From Firm-04 sp045591925 (lineage in GTDB: Bacteria > Bacillota > Clostridia > Oscillospirales > Ruminococcaceae): a stretch of DNA of 64,000 nucleotides. The stretch lies in NCBI GenBank assembly GCA_045591925.1, contig JAZNTW010000041.1, positions 1 through 64,000 of the forward strand, written 5' to 3'. Made by a program: the position numbers and the translations under genes. Below, one piece after another: positions 1-8,735 of this stretch (the stretch's first letter is position 1; each line of letters opens with the position of its first letter). Below the pieces are notes generated by a model. The model did not search any database. It was not told where the DNA came from and saw only the letters and a list, made by a program, of their open reading frames with translations.

Positions 1-3
1 GCA

Positions 4-387
4 TTATTCCTTCGTTATCGACTCAAGAAACGCAAGAAGCTGAGCCGCCTGAACGTCTGAAAGCAAGTTGACACGCTCGATAACAGCACTCCGGATATCA
101 TTATTCGGGGTGCTTTTCGTTTCTCTTCCCAAAAGAAAGTCGAGTGATACATCAAGATAGTCTGCGATTTTGCAAAGACCGATATGAGAAACACCTTTTT
201 TGTCTGATATTTGAGATAAATAATTAACATTCAGTTCGCAATCCGATAGCATTTTCTTTATTGGAACTCCTTTTGATTTCGCTTGTTTTTTTATCTCAGC
301 GGATAATTCTTGTTCGGTATTCCTTTTGGCATAAAAATGTCCCCTTTCGTTAGACTTGATTTCCGGTATATCTTTATTATACCACAT
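4..387 (-). CDS. small XRE-like HTH protein, start uncertain
   Basis: A 127-residue frame whose C-terminal two thirds resembles a Cro/CI-type helix-turn-helix: the stretch NVNYLSQISDKKGVSHIGL is followed by KIADYLDVSLDFLLGR, a common ending of this domain. It is probably a DNA-binding regulator. The start is doubtful. The first ATG (387) lies just upstream of a TATAAT (376-381, minus strand) and has no ribosome site. The best ribosome site (AAAGGGG) serves an ATG at 332 in another frame, which stops after 13 codons. A one-base shift there would give a natural start MAKRNTEQEL joined to this frame. Either the gene is frameshifted or the start lies elsewhere. No target can be named. Confidence 0.5.
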   Translation of the reverse strand: MWYNKDIPEIKSNERGHFYAKRNTEQELSAEIKKQAKSKGVPIKKMLSDCELNVNYLSQISDKKGVSHIGLCKIADYLDVSLDFLLGRETKSTPNNDIRSAVIERVNLLSDVQAAQLLAFLESITKE

Positions 388-584
388 TGTCTAACAAAAG
401 GGGAGCATTTCAAAATATCCCGTCTTTTTTCATTCTTTAATTGAGTTTCGTGGCAAGTTTCGTGGCAAGTAATTGCACAAATAGTGTGCAATAAGCTGAA
501 TTTGCTGTGCATAGCTTGAGATTTACTTGCCATAAAACGATAGCAGGAGCATAAAAATAATGTATTTACGTACTTATACGTTGA
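388..584. other. gene-free gap with short direct repeats
   Basis: I see no gene here. AGTTTCGTGGCA occurs twice in tandem (444-455 and 456-467), and TGGCAAGT within it returns inverted as ACTTGCCA at 525-532. This could be recombinase-site debris next to the tRNA-Gly gene, but no integrase is visible in the window. Confidence 0.3.
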
Positions 585-655
585 AGCAGGTGAGGGGAAT
601 CGAACCCCCGACCTCAGCTTGGGAAGCTGATGTTTTACCATTAAACTACACCTGC
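585..655 (-). tRNA. tRNA-Gly (CCC)
   Basis: Cloverleaf on the minus strand. The acceptor stem GCAGGTG pairs with CACCTGC, the anticodon stem TCAGC/GCTGA holds the loop TTCCCAA (anticodon CCC), and the T arm reads GGGGGTTCGATTCCCC. CCA is not encoded. Confidence 0.93.
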
Positions 656-660
656 GAATG

Positions 661-692
661 AAAAATCCCTCATACTTTTGTATGAGGGATTT
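661..692 (-). terminator. terminator of tRNA-Leu transcript
   Basis: Thirteen-base-pair perfect hairpin (AAATCCCTCATAC, four-base loop) followed on the minus strand by TTTTT. It separates the tRNA-Leu and tRNA-Gly genes. Confidence 0.8.
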
Positions 693-696
693 AGGA

Positions 697-780
697 TGCG
701 GATAAGAGGACTTGAACCTCCATGATATTGCTATCACATGGACCTGAACCATGCGCGTCTGCCAATTCCGCCATATCCGC
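697..780 (-). tRNA. tRNA-Leu (CAG)
   Basis: Minus-strand class II tRNA with a long variable arm. The acceptor stem GCGGATA pairs with TATCCGC, and the anticodon stem CATGG/CCATG holds the loop TTCAGGT (anticodon CAG). The discriminator base is A. Confidence 0.93.
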
Positions 781-873
781 ACATCCTTGTCGCTATCTCC
801 CTGCGACTTTGTTATTATATCACATATCCGGAGATTTGTCAAGGGATTTTCGCAATTTTTTCAAAAAAATTTT

Positions 874-902
874 TTGCAATTTTCGAAAAAGTATGTTATA
901 AT
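874..902 (+). promoter_or_regulatory. promoter of the cysteine desulfurase gene
   Basis: TTGCAA (874-879), 17-bp spacer, TATAAT (897-902), about 38 bp before the start codon. Confidence 0.75.
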
Positions 903-940
903 AGAGTCAGAGTTAAATTGAGGGAGTGGATTCTCAAATT

Positions 941-2077
941 ATGACGATCTATCTGGATTCTGCCGCAACCACGCGACCGGGGCAAATTTGTCTTGACGCG
1001 ATGGGTGAAATGATGCGCGAAGTGTACGGCAATCCGTCCTCGCTGCACCGATTCGGATTGGAGGCGCAGCTGCGGATGGAGCAGGCGCGCAAGCAGATCG
1101 CCGCAGTGCTCGGATGCGAGAGTGCTGCAATCACATTTACATCGGGCGCAACGGAGAGCAACCATCTCGCGATCCGCGGCGCAGCGTATTCATACGGCAA
1201 ACGGAAACGCCGCGTCGTAACAACGACCGTGGAGCACGCATCTGTCAAGGGCGCGTTTGACCAGCTGGAGTCTGAGGGCTATGAGGTCATCCGGGTCGCA
1301 CCGGACGCGCAGGGCGTTTTTCACGCAGAGGATATCGCGGCGGCGGTGGACGATACGACCTGTCTGGTCAGCATGATGCTTGTCAACAATGAGATCGGCG
1401 CAGTGCTTCCGGTGCAGCGAGCGTTTACGCAGATCAAGCGGGAATATCCTCAGGTCGTGACGCATTGCGATGCGGTACAGGGCTTCTTGAAGCTGACAGT
1501 GAATCCTACGAAGCTGAATGCGGATTTGCTGACGGTCAGCGGACATAAGGTTCATGCCTGCAAGGGTGTCGGTGCGCTGTATCATAAGAAGGGGATTCGC
1601 CTGACACCGCTGATGAAGGGCGGCGAACAGGAGGGCACCTTGCGGCCGGGTACGGAATCGGTGCCGCTGATTGTCGGATTTGGCGCAGCGGCAAGTGATT
1701 TGCGTGATACGATTGCAGAACGGTCTGCGTATGTCAGTGGCTTGCGCAGCGAGTGTATCCGACAGCTTTCGGCGCTGGACGGTATCGCGATCAATTCTCC
1801 GGAGGATGGAAGCCCGTATATTCTGAGTTTTTCGGTGAAGGGACTGCGTTCGGAGACAATGCTGCATTTTCTCTCCGACCGTGAGATTTACGTGTCAAGC
1901 GGTTCGGCTTGCTCCAAGGGCAAGCAAAGCGGCGTGCTGCAACAGTTCGGGGTCAAGCAGGACCTTGCCGACAGCACCTTGCGCGTCAGCTTCTGTGCGG
2001 ACAATACGGCTGACGAGGTGACCGCGCTCTGCACCGCGCTCAAAGCGGCGCAGGAACAGCTTGTACACAAGCGTTAA
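941..2077 (+). CDS. cysteine desulfurase (NifS/IscS family)
   Basis: PLP enzyme that removes sulfur from L-cysteine as an enzyme-bound persulfide and passes it to acceptor proteins. Visible hallmarks are TSGATESNHLAIRG near the N-terminus, the PLP-lysine motif SGHKVHACKG and the active cysteine in SSGSACSKGK. At 378 residues it has the normal size. I prefer ATG 941 (MTIYLDSAATT, the family's usual beginning) over the in-frame GTG at 926, which lies inside the AGGGAG ribosome site. thiI follows after 66 bp, so this is probably the dedicated sulfur donor for tRNA 4-thiouridine, as NifZ is in Bacillus. Confidence 0.93.
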   Translation: MTIYLDSAATTRPGQICLDAMGEMMREVYGNPSSLHRFGLEAQLRMEQARKQIAAVLGCESAAITFTSGATESNHLAIRGAAYSYGKRKRRVVTTTVEHASVKGAFDQLESEGYEVIRVAPDAQGVFHAEDIAAAVDDTTCLVSMMLVNNEIGAVLPVQRAFTQIKREYPQVVTHCDAVQGFLKLTVNPTKLNADLLTVSGHKVHACKGVGALYHKKGIRLTPLMKGGEQEGTLRPGTESVPLIVGFGAAASDLRDTIAERSAYVSGLRSECIRQLSALDGIAINSPEDGSPYILSFSVKGLRSETMLHFLSDREIYVSSGSACSKGKQSGVLQQFGVKQDLADSTLRVSFCADNTADEVTALCTALKAAQEQLVHKR

Positions 2078-2143
2078 ACGATGGCAGAACCGGTTTCGGA
2101 TTTATCCGGAAATATACTATTATAATAGAATGAGGTTTATGAG

Positions 2144-3355
2144 ATGAGAGAGATTATTCTGGTAAAATACGGCGAAATGGCGCTCAAGGGGCTGAACAGA
2201 AGCTCCTTTGAGGATGTGCTTCTGCGAAATATTCGGTATCGGCTGAAGAAGCTCGGTAAATTTTCGTACTCCAAGGCGCAGTCTACGATTTACATTGTGC
2301 CGGAAGCGGAAAACGATGAAGCCAGCGGCGAGCTGCTGGCAGAAGCGATGCCCCGCCTGAAAAAGGTGTTCGGCATTGCGGCGCTTGCCCGTGCATTGGT
2401 CTGCGAAAAATCATTTGATGATATTTCCGATCGTGCAGTTCCGTACCTTGCGGAGGCACTGAATGCCGCAAAGACCTTCAAGGTTGAGGCAAAGCGTTCG
2501 GATAAGGCATTCCCGATGAAATCGCCGCAGATTTGTGCAGAGCTTGGCGGTATTTTGCTGGAAAATTATCCGCATCTGACCGTTGACGTCAATCATCCGG
2601 ATGTGACCGTGACGGTAGAGATTCGCGATCTGAATGCTTATGTTCATGCGGCGCGTGAAAAGGGCGCAGGCGGCTTACCGGTCGGCACTGCCGGCAATGC
2701 GATGCTGCTGCTCTCCGGCGGTATTGACAGCCCGGTTGCGGCGTATATGATGGCAAAGCGCGGTCTGCGGATTACAGCTTGTCACTTTGCATCGCCGCCC
2801 TATACCTCGGAACGCGCATTGCTGAAAGTCGAGCAGTTATGTGAAAAACTGACGCCGTGGTGCGGCAGTATGGCGTTTTATTGCGTGCCGTTCACGGAGA
2901 TTCAGGAGCAATTACAGCGGAATTGTCCGGAGGAATATTTCACGATCCTGATGCGCCGACTGATGATGGAAATCGCGTGCAAGCTGGCAGAACGCGAGGA
3001 CTGCGGCGCGATTATCACGGGTGAGAGCCTCGGACAGGTTGCCAGCCAGACGCTTCCGGCGCTGCAATGCACGGATGCGGTTGCAACGATGCCGGTGCTG
3101 CGTCCGCTGGTGGGCATGGATAAAACCGAAATCGTTGATATTTCACGCAAAATTGATACATTTGATATTTCGATTCAGCCCTTTGAGGATTGCTGCACGG
3201 TCTTTACACCGCGGCATCCGAAGCTCCGTCCGCGTCTGGATGACGTTGCTGCGGCGCAGGCTCTGGTTGATTTTGCACCGATGGTGGAAGCGGCGATTGC
3301 CGGCGCGAATAAAAAAGTGTTTGCACAGCATATTTCGGAAAATCAAGCAATTTGA
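2144..3355 (+). CDS. thiI: tRNA 4-thiouridine synthase ThiI
   Basis: Sulfurtransferase that makes 4-thiouridine at position 8 of tRNA and, in some bacteria, helps form the thiazole of thiamine. The N-terminus (VKYGEMALKGLNR) leads into a ferredoxin-like and THUMP region, followed by the ATP pyrophosphatase P-loop LLSGGIDSPVAAYMMAKRG. The protein has 403 residues. It ends without a rhodanese domain, so sulfur probably comes straight from the upstream cysteine desulfurase. A TATAAT at 2121-2126 may give it some transcription of its own, but no good -35 is seen. Confidence 0.94.
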   Translation: MREIILVKYGEMALKGLNRSSFEDVLLRNIRYRLKKLGKFSYSKAQSTIYIVPEAENDEASGELLAEAMPRLKKVFGIAALARALVCEKSFDDISDRAVPYLAEALNAAKTFKVEAKRSDKAFPMKSPQICAELGGILLENYPHLTVDVNHPDVTVTVEIRDLNAYVHAAREKGAGGLPVGTAGNAMLLLSGGIDSPVAAYMMAKRGLRITACHFASPPYTSERALLKVEQLCEKLTPWCGSMAFYCVPFTEIQEQLQRNCPEEYFTILMRRLMMEIACKLAEREDCGAIITGESLGQVASQTLPALQCTDAVATMPVLRPLVGMDKTEIVDISRKIDTFDISIQPFEDCCTVFTPRHPKLRPRLDDVAAAQALVDFAPMVEAAIAGANKKVFAQHISENQAI

Positions 3356-3487
3356 GCGTCGGTTCTATCGAAAATTGATGCGGATAGACACTTTAATGCG
3401 TAAAAGTGAAATTTGGTGTAAATGCCAAGGAACGCGTTCGATTTTGATGTTGAAATTAGTTTGTATCACAAATGTCACGGGCGTGAC

Positions 3488-3517
3488 TTGACAATATGCC
3501 GCCTGATGTAGTACAAT
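3488..3517 (+). promoter_or_regulatory. promoter of the sortase transcript
   Basis: TTGACA (3488-3493), 18-bp spacer, TACAAT (3512-3517). It lies almost 500 bp upstream of the sortase start and so implies a long untranslated leader. Confidence 0.75.
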
Positions 3518-3524
3518 ATCATAT

Positions 3525-4000
3525 GAGAATAGGTAAATTGCGGACGTATCTTTGATTGTTCGGAAAATCTGTTCTCTGAACGATACATCAGTGTCAGGCG
3601 CATCACGTGTTTTGTAATCGGTGCTGCGGCTGCCCTGACCGGATGGAGCGAAACTCGCTTCATATCCTTGTCCGGTGAATCAGTGGTTTCCGGACTGTGC
3701 TCTGCCGGCTTGCCGGTGACACAGTGCATGAATCCAACGGCTAACCGGCAGGTGGGATTCCGGCGCAGAACAGCGGAACTTTCGGCTGTTTTGTTGAAAC
3801 GGTTTCTGTCGGTTGGAGGCAATGCTGCTGTCGGGAAATCGGCATAACCGGTGAAATTTCATGAATGTGATCTCCGATTCGGAGAATGACTGCAAATGAG
3901 AGATGTACAGACTCTCAAAGCATTACCTGTGCAAAGGCGATGTAATGGACGGCATTGCTACTATGTCTGTCCGGAACAAAGTTACTGCAAATGATGGAGG
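3525..4000 (+). promoter_or_regulatory. long structured leader RNA of the sortase gene (class unknown)
   Basis: About 480 nt of untranslated sequence rich in hairpins. They include ACTGTG...CACAGT enclosing CCGGC-TT-GCCGG (about 3694-3726) and GAATCC...GGATTC (about 3731-3760) around the string GGCTAACCGGCAGG. The block GGCGCAGAACAGCGG follows. The leader before the next gene (5600-5950) has CAGCCAACC and then GACGCAGAACAACG in the same order. It recalls riboswitch leaders, and GCTAACC resembles part of the c-di-AMP (ydaO) riboswitch, but the other ydaO blocks are missing. I leave the class open. Confidence 0.4.
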
Positions 4001-4008
4001 CGTTCATA

Positions 4009-5571
4009 ATGGATATTAAGCAAAATCCATATCAAGAACCTAGCTGCTCTGATGAACCGAAGGAAACTTCAGGTGCGCAGAATGCAGTACCCGAACATGA
4101 TTCCCCGCTTCGGGCGGATGTCAGTCAGAACGGGACGAGAAGAACATACGGAGCACATCGGATGCTGAAGGGTGCCGCGGTACGTGCGGAGAATTCAGCG
4201 GAGGATCGTCTGAGAGATGTCCTTCTGGAAACGGAACGAGGGCAGAGTCGTAATCGGGACGACATTTCGGAAATTTTAGAAGAAGTCGAAGCAAAACGTC
4301 GCAGCAGAACCGATGAACAACCGAATGTCGAATATTCTTCCGGTCGTCCGGATGTATCCGCCGAGCAAACAACTCGACGGGATGCGGTCGTTACTGCAAG
4401 AGCAGAACAACCAAAGGCTGTAGTACGGCATACGAGAACACCAAGACCTGAGACGCAAACGGTGACTCAGGAGGCGGTTGACGCGCAGGCAGTGCCGCGG
4501 CAGCAGAAGGATGGACGAAAGAAAAAGCGTAAATCTTATACCTTTAAGGAAGTGCTTAAATTTTTTGTACCGTGGAAGGGCGATTCCCTGTTTGAGTCAT
4601 TCCGAAAGATTGTCTTTTCGGTTGCTCTGGTGGTCGTCGGTGTTTGTACATTCCTGATCAGCAGCTACTATATCGACCTGTACAAGGCGAAGCAGATGTA
4701 TAAGGATTTGCAGGCACGGATCGAGGCGTCAAGAGCGAATCGAGGTTTTTCAGTTGACAACGAACAGAAAGAGCTTGAATCCGGTGAAATTGATTGGCTC
4801 GAATTCAATCATTACGGCGAGACGCTTTATCCGCTGAACCCCGATGCTGTTGGCTATATCAACATCGAGGGAACGCTGGTCAGCTATCCCGTCGTTCAGA
4901 AACAAAGTTTAAGCGATCCGAATCTGAACCCCAATGACTACTATCTCTATCGCACCTTTATGCAGGAGCAGAGTAAATCCGGCTGTATCTTTATGGATTT
5001 CCGGAATCACTTTGATGAAGTAGTCGATCACCGTCGTGTTTACGACAATTCCGAAAATGTTTTCATTTACGGACACAACATGAATAATAAAACGATGTTT
5101 GGAAGTCTGCGCGATTATATCAACAATCCGTCATTCTACAGCCAGCATCCGATCGTCAATTATTCCTCGCTCTATCGGGACTATCAGTTCAAGATTTTTG
5201 CGGTCTTTATCGTAGACGGCGAAGATTACACCTCTGAATATGCTTTCGATTGCTGGAATACACTCGATTTCGAGGACGAGAAAGCGTTTTATGATTATGT
5301 GAACGAAGCAAAGAAACGCACAATGATCAACACAGATGTCGATGTGAAGTATGGAGATCAACTCTTGTCGCTGTACACGTGCAACGGACTGGTCGCCAAT
5401 GCCAAGCTGATCCTGATGTGTCGAGAAGTTCGTGCCGGCGAAGACCCAAAAGAGGGAACAGAGAATGCCACGTTAAATGAAAATGTGCTGTACCCTAAGG
5501 CCTATTACAAAACAGGCCGCCCTGTTAATTACGATCCCAAGAAATTTGTACCGTATGGTCCAAATGCGTAA
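4009..5571 (+). CDS. class B sortase with long disordered N-terminal region
   Basis: Membrane transpeptidase that attaches surface proteins to the cell wall or to each other. The first ~180 residues are charged and probably disordered, one membrane segment follows (about 200-224), and the C-terminal half is a sortase B domain. Catalytic residues are visible: His356 in YGHNM, Cys458 in SLYTCNG and Arg472 in MCREVR. The start ATG 4009 has GGAGG 8 bp upstream; an upstream TTG in the same frame has none. At 520 residues it is about twice the usual sortase because of the N-terminal extension. Ruminococci use sortases to anchor scaffoldins, which would fit the dockerin proteins here, but no substrate is encoded next to it. 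Confidence 0.9.
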   Translation: MDIKQNPYQEPSCSDEPKETSGAQNAVPEHDSPLRADVSQNGTRRTYGAHRMLKGAAVRAENSAEDRLRDVLLETERGQSRNRDDISEILEEVEAKRRSRTDEQPNVEYSSGRPDVSAEQTTRRDAVVTARAEQPKAVVRHTRTPRPETQTVTQEAVDAQAVPRQQKDGRKKKRKSYTFKEVLKFFVPWKGDSLFESFRKIVFSVALVVVGVCTFLISSYYIDLYKAKQMYKDLQARIEASRANRGFSVDNEQKELESGEIDWLEFNHYGETLYPLNPDAVGYINIEGTLVSYPVVQKQSLSDPNLNPNDYYLYRTFMQEQSKSGCIFMDFRNHFDEVVDHRRVYDNSENVFIYGHNMNNKTMFGSLRDYINNPSFYSQHPIVNYSSLYRDYQFKIFAVFIVDGEDYTSEYAFDCWNTLDFEDEKAFYDYVNEAKKRTMINTDVDVKYGDQLLSLYTCNGLVANAKLILMCREVRAGEDPKEGTENATLNENVLYPKAYYKTGRPVNYDPKKFVPYGPNA

Positions 5572-5599
5572 TTCAGGTTTTGATTTCAACGAAATCAAG

Positions 5600-5950
5600 C
5601 TGAAAGGGAATGGGATGTCAAGGAGGTAAACGTACTTGTTTCCGCTTTGTGCGGACTGTTTTCTTTCGGTTATGCTGTCTCATGTTGTATCAGAGCGGTG
5701 CGCGAACAGCCACCCTCTCCCGCAGAAAACCTGCGGAGCACATCTCCGCAATGTGAGAAATATCAGCCAACCAGAGAGATGTACGCAGTAAAACTGCGAC
5801 GCAGAACAACGCGTCGTTCCCACAATGGCGCGCGCTGAAAGGTCGGATTGGGATCGACTGGACGGCGAAGGGAGGACACAAACGTATAGACAAAATCCCC
5901 ACTGCAATCTTGGGGAAATAAAGCCGGGCAAACCCGGTGAGATTGATATA
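5600..5950 (+). promoter_or_regulatory. structured leader of the SpoIID-like gene
   Basis: Gene-free stretch of about 390 nt after the sortase. It holds the hairpins TCCGCTTTGTGCGGA, CGCAG-TAAAA-CTGCG, CCCCA...TGGGG and CCGGG-CAAA-CCCGG just before the ribosome site. It shares CAGCCAACC and GACGCAGAACAACG with the leader before the sortase, in the same order. A 55-codon frame from a TTG behind AAGGAGG (about 5637) is possible but looks like chance. Confidence 0.35.
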
Positions 5951-5963
5951 TTGGAGAATAATT

Positions 5964-7280
5964 ATGCAAGCTCGAACGCGAAGAAACCGCGTGGCAATTC
6001 TGGTTGCAATGGCTTTGTGTTTCACCAGTACATGTGCAATGCAAAGCGACAGAGATGCCATGCTGCGCTCAAGAGCTGCCAATATTGCGTTTGCCGCTAC
6101 AACAGAAGGCTGTGAGATTAAAACGGACGTACAAGCCGTTTCAGGATCCGCCGACTCGCGCAGCAGCCTTCAGTCAGGTGCAGACGCATATGAAGTTGCC
6201 GAATTGCGGAAGGCTGATCTTTATGAATATGATGACAGCCTTATGCTTGTTCGGTATGAGGCAGTTGATTCTGAGCCGGACGAAACGCCAACGACTACTA
6301 CTGCAACGACAACGACTGTCATGACTGACAGCGAAACCAATAATATAACGACAGAAACCACTGTCGTAACCACCTACGAAGAACCGGTCATTACCTCGCG
6401 CGAAACCATTGCCGCAGAGCCGGACAGCGTTGTGTTCTATTCCTCCGGATACGGACATGGCGTTGGAATGAGCCAGAACGGCGCAAACTTCTACGCAAAG
6501 TATGACGGTTTGACGTATGATCAGATTTTAAATATTTACTATCCCGGAACGATGCTGGTCCAGACCGGTACATCGGAATGGGCAACGATGACAGTTGGCG
6601 GAAAGACTGATACGGTCGTATCCATTCTTTCGCAGATTGTCAATAACGAAATGGGCGATTCCTTCTCTGTTGAAGCAATCAAAGCACAGGCAGTTGCAGC
6701 TTATACCTATTATCTGTATAATGGATACGGTGCCGGTATGATTTGCAAAGCGGATCCGTCCCAGAAAATTGTAGATGCCGTCAGATCTGTTCTCGGTGTT
6801 GTTGTTTACTACGAGAACGCTCCGGCTCTGACCTCTTTCTACGCTTCCAGCGGCGGTACAACAGCTTCCTGTAAGGATATCTTCTATGCAGATCTTCCTT
6901 ATTTGCAGAGCTTGACCGTCAGACATGATGAATCTTCCGACCCGCATTACAACAGTTCGATGGTCTTTCAGGCAAATGTACTGAAATCCAAACTCGAAAG
7001 AGCTTACCATGTTTCGCTCACAGGCACCCCATATGATTGGATTCAACTTGAGTACGGTGACGGCGGCTATGTAGCCTATGCAGTCATCGGCGGGCAAGTT
7101 CGCGTGAAGGGCAATGACCTCCGCAGCGTGCTTGGTTTGAAATCTCCGAAGTTTGAATTTGTATATCAGACTGAAGCAACATCGACTGAGGCTACGACGA
7201 CCGTTGAGAGCAGTGTTGAAGCTGTTACCACAACGTCGCAGGAAGATTCCGGTGTCATGGAATCCACGCAGGATATGTAA
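5964..7280 (+). CDS. secreted SpoIID/LytB-domain protein with permuted domain order
   Basis: 438-residue exported protein with a signal peptide (residues 1-27) and a Thr-rich linker (about 105-140). SpoIID proteins cut peptidoglycan glycan strands. In SpoIID itself the block EALKAQALAARTY comes first and GFGHGVGMSQYGAN closes the domain. Here GYGHGVGMSQNGANFYAKY is at residues ~162-180 and EAIKAQAVAAYTYYL follows at ~237, so the order is circularly permuted. Both blocks are intact. The start ATG has GGAG 7 bp upstream. It shares its direction with the sortase gene and its end is marked by a strong terminator. A role in cell-wall remodelling around sortase-anchored proteins is an inference. 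Confidence 0.85.
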   Translation: MQARTRRNRVAILVAMALCFTSTCAMQSDRDAMLRSRAANIAFAATTEGCEIKTDVQAVSGSADSRSSLQSGADAYEVAELRKADLYEYDDSLMLVRYEAVDSEPDETPTTTTATTTTVMTDSETNNITTETTVVTTYEEPVITSRETIAAEPDSVVFYSSGYGHGVGMSQNGANFYAKYDGLTYDQILNIYYPGTMLVQTGTSEWATMTVGGKTDTVVSILSQIVNNEMGDSFSVEAIKAQAVAAYTYYLYNGYGAGMICKADPSQKIVDAVRSVLGVVVYYENAPALTSFYASSGGTTASCKDIFYADLPYLQSLTVRHDESSDPHYNSSMVFQANVLKSKLERAYHVSLTGTPYDWIQLEYGDGGYVAYAVIGGQVRVKGNDLRSVLGLKSPKFEFVYQTEATSTEATTTVESSVEAVTTTSQEDSGVMESTQDM

Positions 7281-7297
7281 TCCGCGTTTATGAATGT

Positions 7298-7334
7298 GAA
7301 AAAATCCCGTACAGGAGACTGTGCGGGATTTTTT
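7298..7334 (+). terminator. terminator after the SpoIID-like gene
   Basis: AATCCCGTACAG-GAGA-CTGTGCGGGATT followed by T6. Confidence 0.85.
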
Positions 7335-7360
7335 GTGCCTTATAAAAATCCGATGAATGC

Positions 7361-7399
7361 AAAAAACGCAAAACCCAAGTGACGGGCTTTGCGTTTTTG
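7361..7399 (-). terminator. terminator of the homoserine dehydrogenase operon
   Basis: Hairpin AACGCAAAACCC...GGGCTTTGCGTT with A-rich and T-rich flanks, so it can work in both directions. It lies just past the stop codon of the minus-strand gene. Confidence 0.75.
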
Positions 7400-7411
7400 T
7401 GTATAACAATA

Positions 7412-8662
7412 TTATGCTTCCATGGTCGGAATCCAGTGCAGAATCGGCATATTGTTTTCTGCAAAGGCTTCGAGCAGGGCATTGCGCTCCGCATTTGTCA
7501 GCGATGCAGAAATCAGGCAAGCATTGTCAATCGCGCTGACTGCGTCTTCGTCACGACCGAGCTTTGCGAGTGCATCCGATACAAACGCATGGAGTGCCGC
7601 AACGTCGTGCTGATTCTCAAAACGAATCATCATACCGCATTCCAGCGCCTCGATACCGGCGATGAAATCCTGTGTACCTGCGTCCACCCAAGACTGCGAG
7701 AACACCGTTTTGTGATGCTTGACTGCCTCGATGATATCGCCCATAACGGCACTGGCGGTCGGGAATTTTCCGGCGCCTCTGCCGCAGAAATATGCGCGGT
7801 CGATGGCGTCGCCGCAAACCTCAACGCAGTTGAATACGCCGTCCACGCGAGAAATCATGTTCTCATGCGGCACATACATCGGCATGACTGCCGGGAGAAT
7901 TCTGCCGTCATCGAGCTTCTTGACAAACGCAATCAGCTTGACCGCACCATCCAGCGCGTCAGCGGCGGCAGCGTCCTCAAGGGAAATTTCGCGGATGCCC
8001 TTAGTGTAAACGCTTTCGGGGTACACGTGCTGACCGAATGCGAGCGAGGAGAGGATGCAGATTTTACGGCAAGCGTCATGACCGTCAACATCGGCGCTCG
8101 GTTCCCGTTCGGCATAGCCATGCTTCTGCGCTTTGTCGAGCGCGTCGGCAAACGTCATGCCGTCCGTCAGCATTTTATTGAGGATATAGTTTGTCGTACC
8201 GTTGAGGATGCCGTAGATTGCGGAAATATCGTTAGCGGCAAGACAGCGGTGCAGCGGACGGATAATCGGAATCGCGCCGCCAACGCTTGCTTCAAAGAAG
8301 CAGTTGCAGGCGTGTTCCTTGGCGATTGCGAGCAGCTCTGCGCCCTTTTGTGCAATCAGCTCCTTATTGGAGGTTGCAACGCTGATGCCCTTTTCGAGAC
8401 ACTGCTTCAGATAAGTGAAAGCCGGCTCCACACCGCCCATACATTCTGCCACGACGGTGATATCCGGGTCGGCAAGAATCGTGTCCATGGACTTGGTAAA
8501 ATGCTCGGCATAGGGCGAATCCGGAAAATCGCGGAGATCGAGAATATATCCGAGCGCAAATTCCTCGCCGGCTTTTGCGAGAATCTTCTTTTGATTTTGG
8601 TAAAACAGCTCGACAACACCCGAGCCGACCGTGCCGAATCCTAAAACTGCAAACTTTTTCAT
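7412..8662 (-). CDS. hom: homoserine dehydrogenase
   Basis: Reduces aspartate semialdehyde to homoserine for threonine and methionine synthesis. The NAD(P)-binding motif GFGTVGSG is at the N-terminus, NGTTNYIL is the family signature in the catalytic domain, and the C-terminal ~80 residues form an ACT regulatory domain. At 416 residues it is a normal full-length enzyme. The start chosen is MKKFAVLGFG at 8662, with GGGAG 9 bp upstream; the open frame runs on upstream with no family resemblance. It is the second gene of an operon behind the ACT-domain gene. Confidence 0.95.
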   Translation of the reverse strand: MKKFAVLGFGTVGSGVVELFYQNQKKILAKAGEEFALGYILDLRDFPDSPYAEHFTKSMDTILADPDITVVAECMGGVEPAFTYLKQCLEKGISVATSNKELIAQKGAELLAIAKEHACNCFFEASVGGAIPIIRPLHRCLAANDISAIYGILNGTTNYILNKMLTDGMTFADALDKAQKHGYAEREPSADVDGHDACRKICILSSLAFGQHVYPESVYTKGIREISLEDAAAADALDGAVKLIAFVKKLDDGRILPAVMPMYVPHENMISRVDGVFNCVEVCGDAIDRAYFCGRGAGKFPTASAVMGDIIEAVKHHKTVFSQSWVDAGTQDFIAGIEALECGMMIRFENQHDVAALHAFVSDALAKLGRDEDAVSAIDNACLISASLTNAERNALLEAFAENNMPILHWIPTMEA

Positions 8663-8735
8663 GTTTTTTTCGCTCCCGAACGGGGAGCTTTTGACCTCTT
8701 TTCGTATATATTTTCGGTGGGGGAGTGGCAGCGTC

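Noticed and set aside
291..842. 183-codon minus-strand frame at the left edge
   Set aside because: It runs through both tRNA genes and a terminator; only its last 13 codons follow a ribosome site.
3690..3790. c-di-AMP (ydaO) riboswitch
   Set aside because: Only the GCTAACC string fits. The GGGGAACC and GGGGTGAATC blocks that define the class are not found in order.
7379..8644. 421-codon plus-strand frame across homoserine dehydrogenase
   Set aside because: Antisense to hom, which has all family motifs and a good ribosome site.
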